64,000 bases of DNA from Streptomyces sp. NBC_00525 (GCF_036346595.1 NZ_CP107834.1:1674001-1738000); one strand, 5' to 3'; shown: positions 25,497 through 33,666, counted from the stretch's first letter. Notes: a model not told the origin generated them from the sequence alone. Translations and numbers: made by a program.

Positions 25497-25835
25497 ATGA
25501 GCGAACGCGCGATGCAGGAACCGACCCTCCTCCTCCTGACCGCCCTGGCCGACCAGCCCCGGCACGGCTACGCCATCACGCGCGAGATCGAGAAGATCTC
25601 GGACGGCCGCGTGAAGATGCGGACCGGCACGCTGTACGGGGCGCTGGAGCGCCTGCTCAACGAGGGCCTGATCGAGGTGCACGCGGAGGAGGTCGTGGAC
25701 AGCAGGCTGCGCCGCACGTACACGCTCACCGCCACCGGCCGCGAGGTCCTGGCCGCCGAGGCGCGCCGCATCGCCGCCACCGCGCGCGAGGCCACCCGGC
25801 GGCTGGGTGTCGCCGGGAAGCCGGCCACCGCATGA
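25497..25835 (+). CDS. PadR family transcriptional regulator
   Basis: A 112-residue winged-helix regulator with the PadR core: LLLLTALADQPRHGYAITRE, then RTGTLYGALERLLNEGLIEV and the RRTYTLTATGREVL wing. No C-terminal dimerisation extension beyond the short subfamily. ATG 25497 is favoured because TAGGAT lies 7 nt upstream, suggesting a leaderless mRNA; ATG 25488 would overlap that box. The stop overlaps the next gene (ATGA), so regulator and membrane partner are co-translated. Confidence 0.88.
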   Translation: MSERAMQEPTLLLLTALADQPRHGYAITREIEKISDGRVKMRTGTLYGALERLLNEGLIEVHAEEVVDSRLRRTYTLTATGREVLAAEARRIAATAREATRRLGVAGKPATA

Positions 25836-26719
25836 GCACCCCGCTGCTGCGGCTCTACCCGGCCGGTTACCGCCGCGCCTTCGGGGACGACATCGCCGAG
25901 GCGTACCGCGAGGCGGTCGAGGGCGCCGGCCGGTCCGCGCGGCTGCGCGAGGCGGGCGACATCATGGCGCACGCGCTGCGGGTGCGGCTGCGCCTGGGCT
26001 CCGCGCAGCGCGCCGGCCGGCTGTTCGCCGCCGCCGCGCCCTTCGCGCTGGCCGCGACGGCCGCGTACGCCGCCTTCGGCCTGGTCTCGATGCTGGCCGA
26101 CTGGCGGCTGAGCGGGACTTCGGACTTCCTCCTTCCGCTCAGCTACGTCATGATCGGCTGCGATCTGGTGACGCTGACGGGCGCGGTCCTGGCGCTGGGC
26201 GGCCGCTTCACGACGGGGGCGCGGTGGGCGTTCGCGGGCGCGCTGACGCAGCAGCTGGCGCTCGTCCTGGTCCCACTGTCGGCCGGGGCAATCGTTCCGC
26301 CGGCCGCCGCCCCGTACATCCTGGCGCCGGTCGCGGTGGCCGCGCTGCCCGTTACCTGCCCGCCGGACCTGCGCCCGCCCGGCCGCGCCCTGGGGGCGTC
26401 GGCGCTTGCGGCGCTGTCGCTGTGGACGCTGCTGGTGGTGGCCGCGCTGGCCCTGACGGACGTCACCGGCCATCTCGCGATCACCCTGTGGCGCCTGGGC
26501 GTGCCGATGACCGCCGCGCTGCTGCTGGCGGGGCGCCCGGCGCTGTCCCGGCTGCGGACGCCGGGGCGGTTCGCGCTCGCGGGGGCGCCGTTCGTGGCGA
26601 TGGGGTACTGCGCCGGGGTGGTGGACCGGGACACGCTGGTCCCGGCCCTAGCGGCGATGGCGGCCGCGGGCGTCGCGCTGCGCCTGTGGCGGGTGCGGGC
26701 CGGTGCGGGGGCGGGCTGA
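25832..26719 (+). CDS. Membrane protein coupled to PadR (uncharacterised)
   Basis: A 295-residue protein. The N-terminus resembles that of PadR-linked permease-like proteins (LLRLYPAGYRRAFGDDIAEA), which is followed by about eight hydrophobic helices. Genes in this position after a short PadR regulator often encode membrane proteins of unknown transport or stress function. I do not recognise a named family beyond that. It overlaps padR by 4 bp and is convergent with the methyltransferase gene 13 bp away. Confidence 0.7.
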   Translation: MSTPLLRLYPAGYRRAFGDDIAEAYREAVEGAGRSARLREAGDIMAHALRVRLRLGSAQRAGRLFAAAAPFALAATAAYAAFGLVSMLADWRLSGTSDFLLPLSYVMIGCDLVTLTGAVLALGGRFTTGARWAFAGALTQQLALVLVPLSAGAIVPPAAAPYILAPVAVAALPVTCPPDLRPPGRALGASALAALSLWTLLVVAALALTDVTGHLAITLWRLGVPMTAALLLAGRPALSRLRTPGRFALAGAPFVAMGYCAGVVDRDTLVPALAAMAAAGVALRLWRVRAGAGAG

Positions 26720-26732
26720 GGGGCCCTGCGGG

Positions 26733-27506
26733 CTACGCGGTGACGCGTATCTTCGACTGGCCGTGCCCGAGCTTCTCCCAGTCCTCCATGAACCGCGCCC
26801 GCAGCCCGTGCCGGGCGGCGAGGTCGATCAGGGTCTCGGTCCGGTAGTAGAAGTCCTCGCGCAGCACCTGGTGTTCGGCGCCGGTGGTGCGGTCGAAGGT
26901 GAAGTCGAAGTGCCCGCCGGGCGCCAGTACGCGCCCGACATGGGCCAGGCACTCGTCGATGATCTCCAACGGCGAGTGCGAGAACACGCTGTGCGCGTGG
27001 ACGACGTCGAAGTACGCGTCCGGCAGGAAGTCCAGCGTCAGGTCCTTGGTGATGGTCAGGTGCGGCACCTTGGCCTGGAGCCCCTGGGTGGTCAGGGTCT
27101 GCTTGGCGGCCATCAGGATGTCGGGCGAGATGTCGATGCCGTAGTAGTGCCCGGCCTCCAGGTAGTCGATGAACCGCCAGCCGGCGCGCAGGTTGCCGCA
27201 GCCGATGTCGAGCATCCGGGCACCGGGGGCGAGCCCGTGCTCGACGAGATAGTCGAACTGCATCTGCCCCAGGGCCAGCCACCGCTCGTGCGTCTGACTG
27301 CCCACGGCGGCCTCGGGGTTGCGCCGGGTGTCCGAGGCCATCACGGCCCGGTAGTAGTTCACGTGGTCCGGGTGCTTGAACGCCAGCCAGCGGTCCCTGG
27401 CCGCCCGCTTCAGATAGGGCGCGATGCGGTCCGGACGGCGTGCGGCGTAACGGACCTTATGGGCGAGCGACTCACGGTTGGCGACGAGGTTCTTCTTGGA
27501 GGCCAT
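26733..27506 (-). CDS. Class I SAM-dependent methyltransferase
   Basis: A 257-residue protein. The Rossmann motif I is ARMLDIGCGNLRAGWRFIDY, with YYGIDISPDIL after it, a TKDLTLDFLPDAYFDVVHAH motif and a ALGQMQFDYLVEHGL helix before. A basic N-terminal part (RRPDRIAPYLKRAARDRWLA) precedes the fold. The methyl acceptor is unknown. ATG follows GTGGAG. Its promoter carries a palindrome (see 27587-27614), so expression is probably controlled. Confidence 0.85.
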   Translation of the reverse strand: MASKKNLVANRESLAHKVRYAARRPDRIAPYLKRAARDRWLAFKHPDHVNYYRAVMASDTRRNPEAAVGSQTHERWLALGQMQFDYLVEHGLAPGARMLDIGCGNLRAGWRFIDYLEAGHYYGIDISPDILMAAKQTLTTQGLQAKVPHLTITKDLTLDFLPDAYFDVVHAHSVFSHSPLEIIDECLAHVGRVLAPGGHFDFTFDRTTGAEHQVLREDFYYRTETLIDLAARHGLRARFMEDWEKLGHGQSKIRVTA

Positions 27507-27586
27507 GCTGCTCCACCTTCTCCACTGCGTGCGGCATCCCGGAAGGCCGCAGCGTGAAGCGGCCCGGAGCGGGACGTAACGCTGCC

Positions 27587-27614
27587 ACTATAGGTCGGTC
27601 ACCGACATATACAA
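27587..27614 (-). promoter_or_regulatory. Methyltransferase promoter with an operator in its spacer
   Basis: Read on the minus strand: TTGTAT (27614-27609), a 16-bp spacer and TATAGT (27592-27587). The spacer contains a perfect palindrome GTCGGT-G-ACCGAC (27606-27594 on that strand), exactly where a repressor would interfere. It lies about 80 bp upstream of the methyltransferase ATG at 27506. Confidence 0.6.
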
Positions 27615-27675
27615 ACCAACGACGTACGCGTACTCCCTCCTCGCCGGCCGGCCCGGTCCGCTCCCGCCTCCGTCG

Positions 27676-27882
27676 CTACCGCTCGCGTCCGCGTCCGCGG
27701 CCGCGCCCGTGATCGGGGTCCGCGTCCAGGCCGGGCAGTTCCTCGTGGCCCTCCGAGTAGTGATTGACCCATCCGCAGAGCGCACAGGCGTACCGACCGG
27801 CCAGACCATGCACCTCGGTGCCGCAGCGGGCACAGTCGGTGCGGGTGATCTCCGGAATCGCGGGCTCGGGCTCACTGGTCAC
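27676..27882 (-). CDS. Small zinc-ribbon protein
   Basis: A 68-residue protein with two Cys pairs (DCARCG and ACALCGW) about 15 residues apart, fitting a zinc ribbon, followed by HYSEGHEELPG and a Gly-Arg repeat tail. Function unknown. GTG at 27882 has no ribosome-binding site but lies 6 nt after TACAGT, so the mRNA may be leaderless. Divergent from the DUF4240 gene. Confidence 0.65.
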   Translation of the reverse strand: MTSEPEPAIPEITRTDCARCGTEVHGLAGRYACALCGWVNHYSEGHEELPGLDADPDHGRGRGRGRER

Positions 27883-27955
27883 ACGGGGACTGTACCGAGC
27901 ACGCCTTCGACGCGCGCGAACCACGACTGTCGGACCGGCCTGTCATCCTGCCTGC

Positions 27956-28462
27956 GTGACGATGACATGGGCCGACTTCTGGGCACTGATAGCCACCCTG
28001 AACGGCGAAGCGACCGAAGCCAGCTGCCGGCGCCTGGCGAAGAGGCTGAGCCGGCGCCCCCTCCCCGAGATCACCGCCTTCGCGGAACGCCACGCGGAAG
28101 CCCTCTACCGCCTCGACCAGGAGAAGTTCGGCACCCTCCCGGTCGCCGACATGACCCTCGACGACGGCGCCCCCTTCCCGCAGTCGGGCGACTCCTTCCT
28201 CTACGCCCGCTGCGCCGTGGTCGCCGCAGGCCGCCGGACCTGGGAGAGCGTCTTCTCCGACCCCGCGAAGTTCGCCCCGTACACCGCCACCACCTACGAC
28301 GGCGAACGCTTCCTCTACGTCCCGGACGAAGCCTACGAACTGTCCACGTCCGAGGAATGGCCCCGCACCACCCGCTACTGCTACGAGTCCTTCAGCAACA
28401 AGGACGGCTGGCCCGCACTCCCCCACCACGCGAACCGTGGAGGCGAGAGTGAAAGTCCCTGA
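27956..28462 (+). CDS. DUF4240 domain-containing protein
   Basis: A 168-residue protein with the DUF4240 pattern: TWADFWALIATLNGEATEAS at the N-terminus, LPEITAFAERHAEALYRLD, and SFLYARCAVVAAGRRTWESV in the middle. The family is common in streptomycetes and is of unknown function; members occur near toxin-like genes. GTG 27956 or ATG 27962 could be the start. It overlaps the kinase-like gene by 14 bp, so the two form one unit. GC appears lower than in neighbouring core genes. Confidence 0.8.
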   Translation: MTMTWADFWALIATLNGEATEASCRRLAKRLSRRPLPEITAFAERHAEALYRLDQEKFGTLPVADMTLDDGAPFPQSGDSFLYARCAVVAAGRRTWESVFSDPAKFAPYTATTYDGERFLYVPDEAYELSTSEEWPRTTRYCYESFSNKDGWPALPHHANRGGESESP

Positions 28463-29507
28463 CCTGTCCCACGATGCGCGTCTCACCGCCCATGGTGCCG
28501 TCTCGACATCCCTGGCCCTGTGCAGTGATCGCGCGCTCCTCGAACTCATGGACACGGCGGTGCCGCTCGGAACCGGCATCGGCGGGAAGTGCGCCCTGCT
28601 GGAGATCGCCGGAACCCCGACCTTCGTGAAGCGGGTACCTCTCACCGACCTGGAGAGGCAGCCCGAGCACGTCCGGTCCACGGCGAACCTGTTCGAGCTG
28701 CCCGGCTTCTGCCAGTACGGCGTCGGCGCCATCGGCAGTCCGGGCTTCGGAGCCTGGAGAGAACTCGCCGTGCACACCATGACGACGAACTGGGTGCTCA
28801 CGGGCGAGTACGAGGGCTTCCCCCTCATGTACCACTGGAGGGTGCTGCCCGATGCGACGCCCCTGCCGGACGAACTGGCGGACGTCGAACGGGCCGTGGC
28901 GTACTGGGGCGGCGATTCGCGGGTACGCCGCCGAATCCGGGCTCTCCAACAGTCCTCGGCGAGCATCGCGCTGTTCCTGGAGTACATCCCGCAGAACCTG
29001 CACGAGTGGCTGAGCGCTCAGGTCGAAGCGGGAGACCGGACCGCCAACCGGGCCTGCGCCATGGTGGAGCGGGAGCTGGCAGCCGGCACCTCGTTCATGA
29101 ACAGCCGCGAACTCCTGCACTTCGACGCGCACTTCGAGAACATCCTGACCGACGGCCGGCGCCTCTACTTCGCGGACTACGGCCTCGCCCTGTCCTCCCG
29201 GTTCGAGCTGTCGCAGAACGAGACCGACTTCTTCGACCGGCATCGCACCTACGACCGCGATTACACCGCCACATATCTGGTGAACTGGCTGGTCACCGCT
29301 CTCTTCGGTTACCGGCGAGAGGACAGGAACGGCCGCTACGAACTGGTGCGCACCTTCGCGGAGGGCAAGCGCCCCACCGGAATCCCCGAGAAGGCAGCAG
29401 CAATCCTCACCCGGCACGCCCCAACCGCCGCAGTGACATCGGACTTCAACCGCACATTCCAGCACCAGAGCAGACAAACCCCGTACCCCAAGAACCCCCA
29501 GCCATGA
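28449..29507 (+). CDS. Protein kinase-like (phosphotransferase-fold) protein
   Basis: A 352-residue protein. A glycine-containing N-lobe (PLGTGIGGKCALLEIAGTP), a lysine in PTFVKRVPL, a LFLEYIPQNLHEWL hinge, the catalytic-loop-like LLHFDAHFENILTDG (Asp and Asn as in kinases) and FADYGLAL in the DFG position all point to an active kinase or aminoglycoside-phosphotransferase fold. Substrate unknown. GTG 28449 is preferred because GGAGG lies 5 nt before it; GTG 28437 is an alternative. Overlaps the DUF4240 gene. Confidence 0.7.
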   Translation: MKVPDLSHDARLTAHGAVSTSLALCSDRALLELMDTAVPLGTGIGGKCALLEIAGTPTFVKRVPLTDLERQPEHVRSTANLFELPGFCQYGVGAIGSPGFGAWRELAVHTMTTNWVLTGEYEGFPLMYHWRVLPDATPLPDELADVERAVAYWGGDSRVRRRIRALQQSSASIALFLEYIPQNLHEWLSAQVEAGDRTANRACAMVERELAAGTSFMNSRELLHFDAHFENILTDGRRLYFADYGLALSSRFELSQNETDFFDRHRTYDRDYTATYLVNWLVTALFGYRREDRNGRYELVRTFAEGKRPTGIPEKAAAILTRHAPTAAVTSDFNRTFQHQSRQTPYPKNPQP

Positions 29508-29522
29508 TCGGCCGGGGGCCTC

Positions 29523-29590
29523 TGTGCCGGCGGACACGGACGGCCTCGAACCGCCGACATCTACTTTGTAAGCCCGTGCGGGACACCTTC
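29523..29590 (-). repeat. Decayed 3' half of tRNA-Val (probable attachment-site scar)
   Basis: 29546-29572 matches 30204-30230, inside the intact tRNA-Val gene, at 26 of 27 positions, in the same orientation; similarity continues toward the 3' end (CGGACGG with partner changes). It covers the anticodon loop to the T-loop, but the 5' half does not fold as a tRNA, so it is not a working gene. Integrative elements commonly duplicate the 3' half of their target tRNA, so this is probably the far end of a mostly lost insertion. Confidence 0.65.
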
Positions 29591-29698
29591 ATCAAGAGCG
29601 AATCGCTGGTCACCACCACGACAGCACACGAGCGACCGCTGTCATCCGCCACCGTTGATGTCAGTTTTGGATGTCAGCCGGCCGCACTCGACGGCCCG

Positions 29699-29875
29699 CT
29701 ACCGCTTCTTCCGAAGCTTCTTCATCCTGGCTTCGGCTTCCTTCTTCTTCCGCTGCTCGACGCCGTACGGCGACCACGGCCCCTGGTGCTTGGAGCACCG
29801 AGAGGTACCCGTCATCGCCTTGTTCTGGCAGCGGCCCCCGCTCTGGGTAGGAGCACCGCACTTCGACTGAACCAT
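29699..29875 (-). CDS. Small Cys/His protein (possible zinc-binding)
   Basis: A 58-residue protein: SKCGAPTQSGGRCQNKAMTG, then SRCSKHQGPW, a three-Cys-one-His arrangement likely to bind zinc, and a Lys/Arg/Glu-rich helical tail. Such CGAPT...C...CxxH proteins are scattered in phage and integrative elements. ATG 29875 follows AAGGGGG; longer upstream starts exist in the same frame. It lies between the tRNA-Val gene and the decayed tRNA copy, so it may be the last cargo of an excised or degraded element. Confidence 0.6.
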   Translation of the reverse strand: MVQSKCGAPTQSGGRCQNKAMTGTSRCSKHQGPWSPYGVEQRKKKEAEARMKKLRKKR

Positions 29876-30129
29876 CCTGCCCCCTTCGTCGCCGGACCCT
29901 GGAATGCTTCCAGCGCTCGACGCAAAGCGGGAAGGCGCAACCGCGGCGGACGGCAGCACGCCGACAGCACACGCCCCGGGAAACGGGCTCAGGCCTCTTC
30001 CGCCGTGCCGGTGCTCCGTCAGCGATTGATCGGCAGATCAGGAAGGCCCGGCCTGCCGAACCCGGCGAGGCATCTGGCACGTATGTGGCACGGCGCCTCT
30101 CCCCCCGCCCTCGCGGCCAGGGAACGAAC
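29876..30129. other. Gene-free stretch inside the tRNA-Val scar
   Basis: About 250 bp between the small Cys/His gene and the terminator beside the tRNA. No integrase, excisionase or other gene can be recognised on either strand. GC is near the local average of the island. It may be the remnant of a deleted integrase region. Confidence 0.4.
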
Positions 30130-30170
30130 AAGGCCCAGGCTCCCGGTTCAGTACCGGTGACCTGGGCCTT
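30130..30170. terminator. Terminator hairpin next to tRNA-Val
   Basis: AAGGCCCAGG (30130-30139) pairs with CCTGGGCCTT (30161-30170), with an inner CCGGT/ACCGG stem. It begins 16 bp after the CCA end of tRNA-Val on the minus strand, so it can end the tRNA transcript; the same type of hairpin commonly follows integrase genes. Confidence 0.7.
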
Positions 30171-30185
30171 CGTCGTTCAACCTGC

Positions 30186-30260
30186 TGGTGGGCGCGGACG
30201 GTTTCGAACCGCCGACATCTGCTTTGTAAGAGCAGCGCTCTACCCCTGAGCTACGCACCC
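30186..30260 (-). tRNA. tRNA-Val (anticodon UAC)
   Basis: Read on the minus strand the gene gives a complete cloverleaf: acceptor GGGTGCG pairing with CGCGCCC (one G-T pair), D-arm AGCTCAGGGGTAGAGC, anticodon stem CTGCT/AGCAG with loop CTTACAA (anticodon TAC), T-arm with GGTTCGAAACC, and an encoded CCA at 30188-30186. The gene reads valine codon GUA/GUG. Confidence 0.95.
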
Positions 30261-30455
30261 GTGGACGAAGGAACAGGGTACATGGCCTTCGGCGCATGTC
30301 GACAATCGGTTCGGGCGGGGTTGGGCGGGGCGTACGGGGGATAGCCCCACCCCGGACACGGTAGCCGTCCGGATCGTGGGGGCGGGGTGCCGCTGCCTAC
30401 CGTAAGGACATCGCAAGAGGCACATCGCAGAGCCGGCCCAGGGGGACCTGATCAC

Positions 30456-31223
30456 ATGACCATCCGCAATCGCCACGCACTTCTGGCCGCCGGGGGCGCC
30501 GCTCTGCTCGTCGCCGCGCTCACCGGGTGCGGGAGCACGGACGTGGACGACGCACCCGTCGAGCACAAGTCGTTCGCGTACGACGGGAAGGCGCTGACCA
30601 TCGACGCGGAGAACTCCGTGGTGGAGGTCGTCCCCGCCGATGTGGACGAGATCGAGGTGACCCGGAGGGTGGACGGCTGGGTGGTCCTCGGGAGCGGGCC
30701 GGACCCCGTGTGGAGGCTGGAGGGCGACACCCTCACGCTCCGGGTGAACTGCAAGGCGATGATCAGCGACTGCGAGGCGCGGCATCAGATCAAGGTGCCG
30801 CGCGGGCTCGCGCTCACCGTGGACGCGGACAACGGGAAGGTCACCGCCTCCAAGTTCACCACGGCCCTGAAGCTGTCCTCCGACAACGGCGGCGTCGTCG
30901 TCAAGGACGTCAGCGGGCCGCTGGACCTGAAGAGCGACAACGGGGCCATCCGCGGCGAGCGGATCTCGTCCCGGTCCCTGGTGGCCCGGTCCGACAACGG
31001 GTCCGTGGACCTCGATCTCGACCGCGTCCCCGACCTCGTGGACACCGTGAGCGACAACGGGCGCATCGCCATCAGCCTGCCCCCGGGCTCGACCACGTAC
31101 GCCGTGAGCGCGTCCTCCGACAACGGGCACGTCTCCGTCGAGGTGCCGCGCAGCAACACGAGTGCGCACGTGGTGAAGGCCCGCAGCGACAACGGCGGCG
31201 TCGCCGTCCGCCACGGAAGCTGA
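30456..31223 (+). CDS. DUF4097-family adhesin-like lipoprotein with SDNG repeats
   Basis: A 255-residue lipoprotein: signal peptide with lipobox LTGC, then a right-handed beta-helix-like domain of the DUF4097 type, in which SDNG recurs about every 17-24 residues (LKLSSDNGGVVVKD, LKSDNGAIRGE, ARSDNGSVDLD, TVSDNGRIAIS, SASSDNGHVSVE, KARSDNGGVAVR). Membrane-anchored outside the cell; exact role unknown. The ATG follows GGGGGACC. A promoter could lie in the gap after tRNA-Val. Confidence 0.85.
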   Translation: MTIRNRHALLAAGGAALLVAALTGCGSTDVDDAPVEHKSFAYDGKALTIDAENSVVEVVPADVDEIEVTRRVDGWVVLGSGPDPVWRLEGDTLTLRVNCKAMISDCEARHQIKVPRGLALTVDADNGKVTASKFTTALKLSSDNGGVVVKDVSGPLDLKSDNGAIRGERISSRSLVARSDNGSVDLDLDRVPDLVDTVSDNGRIAISLPPGSTTYAVSASSDNGHVSVEVPRSNTSAHVVKARSDNGGVAVRHGS

Positions 31224-31350
31224 GCCGTCCGGCCCCGAAATCCAGGAGCCCGCACGACCGCCCCGTACGCCGTGAACTATCCGGCCCGTGTGTTCGTCCT
31301 TACTGGTGGGAGAATGTATCGGGCAGGCTGGAACGGCACGGGAGAGGCAT

Positions 31351-32751
31351 GTGACGGCGACACACGCGGGACCGCAGGCGGCAGTCGTCCGGGCGGTCCG
31401 GGGGCGGAGTCGGCGTCCTGCGACCGGGCAGGCTCTCCGTGACGTCTGCTTCCTCGTCCTCGCGCCGCTCCCCCTCCTCGCCGCCCTCCCCCTCGCCGTC
31501 ACCGGCGGCGGTACGCGGCGTTGGTTCGGGGGCCGGGGCGGCGGGCAGCGCGCCGAGGCGCAGGCGGCGAAGGACGCGGCCGCCGAGGCGTTCTACGAGC
31601 TGGACACCGCCCAGCGGGACCTCCGGATCTCCATAGAGACGATCACGGCCGTCGACAGTTCACCGGCCGCCCGCAAGGCCGTCGACGACTTCGCCGCGCT
31701 CGGGCGGCGCATCGACGAGGCGAGCCACGCCTACATCACCGCCGTCGACGCCCACGACCTCGACCGGGACGATCTGGACCCGTCCGTCGCCTCGCGGGCG
31801 CGCGCCGAGCTGACCTCGGCGAAGGAGCAGCTGGTACGGGTCAAGGGCGAGCTGGACCGGTTCGGCGCCGGTCTCGGCCCGCTGCTCGGGAGCGCCGAGA
31901 CCCAGCTCGCCCGACTGGCCCCCGCCGTCGAGCGGGCCCGGCAGGCGCTCCTCGGCGCGAGCAACGCCCTGGACGCGGTGCGGGCGTCCGGGCTGCGCGC
32001 CGACGACCTGGCCGCCCGGCTCGCCGCGCTGGCCCCCGAGCTGACCAAGCTCAACCAGGGCGCGGGGCGCCACGGCGTGCCCGAGACCCTCCAGCGCGCC
32101 GACCGGGTGCTGCGCGACGCCGAGGCCGTGCGGGCCGAGGCACAGAAGCTGCCGGAGCGCGCCGCCGAGATCGACCGCCGCCTGGTGACCCTGCGCACCC
32201 GTGCCCAGGCCCTGACGACCCGGTCCGCGTCCGTCGAGCCCGTGCTCAGCGAGTTGCGGCGGCGGTTCTCCGCCGCCTGCTGGCAGGACCTCCAGCCGGT
32301 GCCGGAGCAGGCCGAGGTCAATGTGCGCCGGGCCGAGGAGAAGCTCAAGGAGGCCGCGCTGGCCCGCGAGGAGCAGCGCTGGGCGGATGCCACGTCCCGG
32401 CTGAGCACCGTGCGCGCGCTGCTCAACGCGACGGACGAGGCGGTGTCCGCCGCCGGTGACCGGCTGCGCCGGCTCGACGAGGTCGCCAAGGACCCGCAGC
32501 GGGAGATCGAGCGCACCCGGTTCGCCATCCGCGACGCCCAGCGGCTCGCCATGGCCGGCCGGCACACCCCCGAGCCGCGGCACGCCCGTCCGCTGGACGA
32601 CGCGGTGTCCCGTCTCGACCAGGCCGTCACGGCGCTGGAGAACCGCCACCCGGACTACTGGCACTTCCTGACCGTGACGGAGTCCCTGCGCCGGACCGTG
32701 GCGGACGTCGTGGCCGACATCCGCGAGGAGCGGGGCGCGGGCAGCCACTGA
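31351..32751 (+). CDS. Coiled-coil protein with one N-terminal membrane helix
   Basis: A 466-residue protein. A short N-terminus, a hydrophobic stretch (CFLVLAPLPLLAALPLAVTGG) and then about 390 residues of almost continuous Ala/Leu/Arg/Glu helix (for example AAEAFYELDTAQRDLRISIE and RVLRDAEAVRAEAQKLPER). The layout is like SMC-free coiled-coil membrane proteins; PspA-like or structural roles are possible but not shown. GTG 31351 follows GGGAGAGG; a more upstream frame start at 31288 is less likely. Confidence 0.65.
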   Translation: MTATHAGPQAAVVRAVRGRSRRPATGQALRDVCFLVLAPLPLLAALPLAVTGGGTRRWFGGRGGGQRAEAQAAKDAAAEAFYELDTAQRDLRISIETITAVDSSPAARKAVDDFAALGRRIDEASHAYITAVDAHDLDRDDLDPSVASRARAELTSAKEQLVRVKGELDRFGAGLGPLLGSAETQLARLAPAVERARQALLGASNALDAVRASGLRADDLAARLAALAPELTKLNQGAGRHGVPETLQRADRVLRDAEAVRAEAQKLPERAAEIDRRLVTLRTRAQALTTRSASVEPVLSELRRRFSAACWQDLQPVPEQAEVNVRRAEEKLKEAALAREEQRWADATSRLSTVRALLNATDEAVSAAGDRLRRLDEVAKDPQREIERTRFAIRDAQRLAMAGRHTPEPRHARPLDDAVSRLDQAVTALENRHPDYWHFLTVTESLRRTVADVVADIREERGAGSH

Positions 32752-32782
32752 CGTGTCCGCCCGCTGCCGCTAGCCTGGCGTC

Positions 32783-32998
32783 ATGCCTCGTTACGAATAC
32801 CGCTGCCGTTCCTGTGGGGACACCTTCGAGCTGAGCCGGCCCATGGCCGAGTCCTCCGCGCCGGCCTCCTGCCCCGCCGGGCACGAGGACACGGTGAAGC
32901 TGCTCTCCGCCGTCGCCGTGGGCGGCTCCCGTACCGCGCCCGCCGCCGGGGGCGGGGGCGGTGGGGGCGGCTGCTGCGGCGGGGGCTGCTGCGGCTGA
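32783..32998 (+). CDS. FmdB-family zinc-ribbon protein
   Basis: A 71-residue protein: MPRYEYRCRSCGDTFELSRP and a second SCPAGH pair make the FmdB regulatory zinc ribbon (CxxC with C-x-x-x-H-type second pair here), followed by a Gly-rich CCGGGCCG tail. FmdB-type proteins are small cytosolic proteins of unknown role. TAGCCT 6 nt before the ATG suggests a leaderless transcript. Confidence 0.85.
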   Translation: MPRYEYRCRSCGDTFELSRPMAESSAPASCPAGHEDTVKLLSAVAVGGSRTAPAAGGGGGGGGCCGGGCCG

Positions 32999-33006
32999 CG
33001 AAGGGT

Positions 33007-33666
33007 TCAGCGTTTGCGGGACAGTGTCAGGCCGTCCGACACCGTGAGCAGCACGCTGTCCATCCGGGCGTCCGCCGACACATGGTCGTTGAACTCCCGG
33101 ATGGCCTTCGCCGCGCCCGTCGCGGCAGGCTCCGTCACCTGGCCGTGGAAGAGGACGTTGTCCGTGGTGATGACCCCGCCCGGGCGCATCCTCGGCACCA
33201 GTTCCTCCCAGTACGCGATGTAGTTGCCCTTGTCCGCGTCCAGGTAGGCGAAGTCGATGTGGGGTTCTCCGGGCATCGCGCGCAGGGTGTCCAGGGCGGG
33301 TGCGATGCGCAGGTCGATGCGGTCGGCGACGCCCGCCTTCGCCCACGCCTCGCGGCCGTACGCCGTCCACTCCTCCGAGATGTCGCAGGCGATCAGCCGC
33401 CCGTCCTCCGGCAGCGCCCGGGCCATCGCCAGGGCGGAGAAGCCGGTGAAGGTGCCGACCTCCACGATGTGCCGGGCGCCGGTCAGCCGGACGAGGAAGG
33501 CGAGCAGCGGGCCCTGCTCCTCGGCGGACTGCATGCCCGCGTGTTCGGGCAGCCGGGCGTAGGTGGTCTCGACGAGCTCGCGCTGGACGGCGTCCAGCGG
33601 CGGATTGTGCGCCAGCATGTACGCGTACAGCTCGTCGGTGATCTCGGTGGAGTTTCCCTTGGTCAT
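33007..33666 (-). CDS. Class I SAM-dependent O-methyltransferase (Methyltransf_3 type)
   Basis: A 219-residue enzyme like catechol/caffeoyl-CoA O-methyltransferases: helical start (AYMLAHNPPLDAVQRELVE), motif I HIVEVGTFTGFSALAMARAL, ACDISEEWTAYGREAW, and metal/catalytic region FAYLDADKGNYIAYWE with later VITTDNVLFHG. Methyl acceptor unknown. ATG 33666 is in the first copy of a 20-bp repeat that also holds GAGGGG, see 33661-33760. Confidence 0.85.
   Translation of the reverse strand: MTKGNSTEITDELYAYMLAHNPPLDAVQRELVETTYARLPEHAGMQSAEEQGPLLAFLVRLTGARHIVEVGTFTGFSALAMARALPEDGRLIACDISEEWTAYGREAWAKAGVADRIDLRIAPALDTLRAMPGEPHIDFAYLDADKGNYIAYWEELVPRMRPGGVITTDNVLFHGQVTEPAATGAAKAIREFNDHVSADARMDSVLLTVSDGLTLSRKR

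Noticed and set aside
29523..29590. A second functional tRNA
   Set aside because: The acceptor and D-arm halves cannot be formed; only the 3' half is tRNA-like, so it is treated as a scar.
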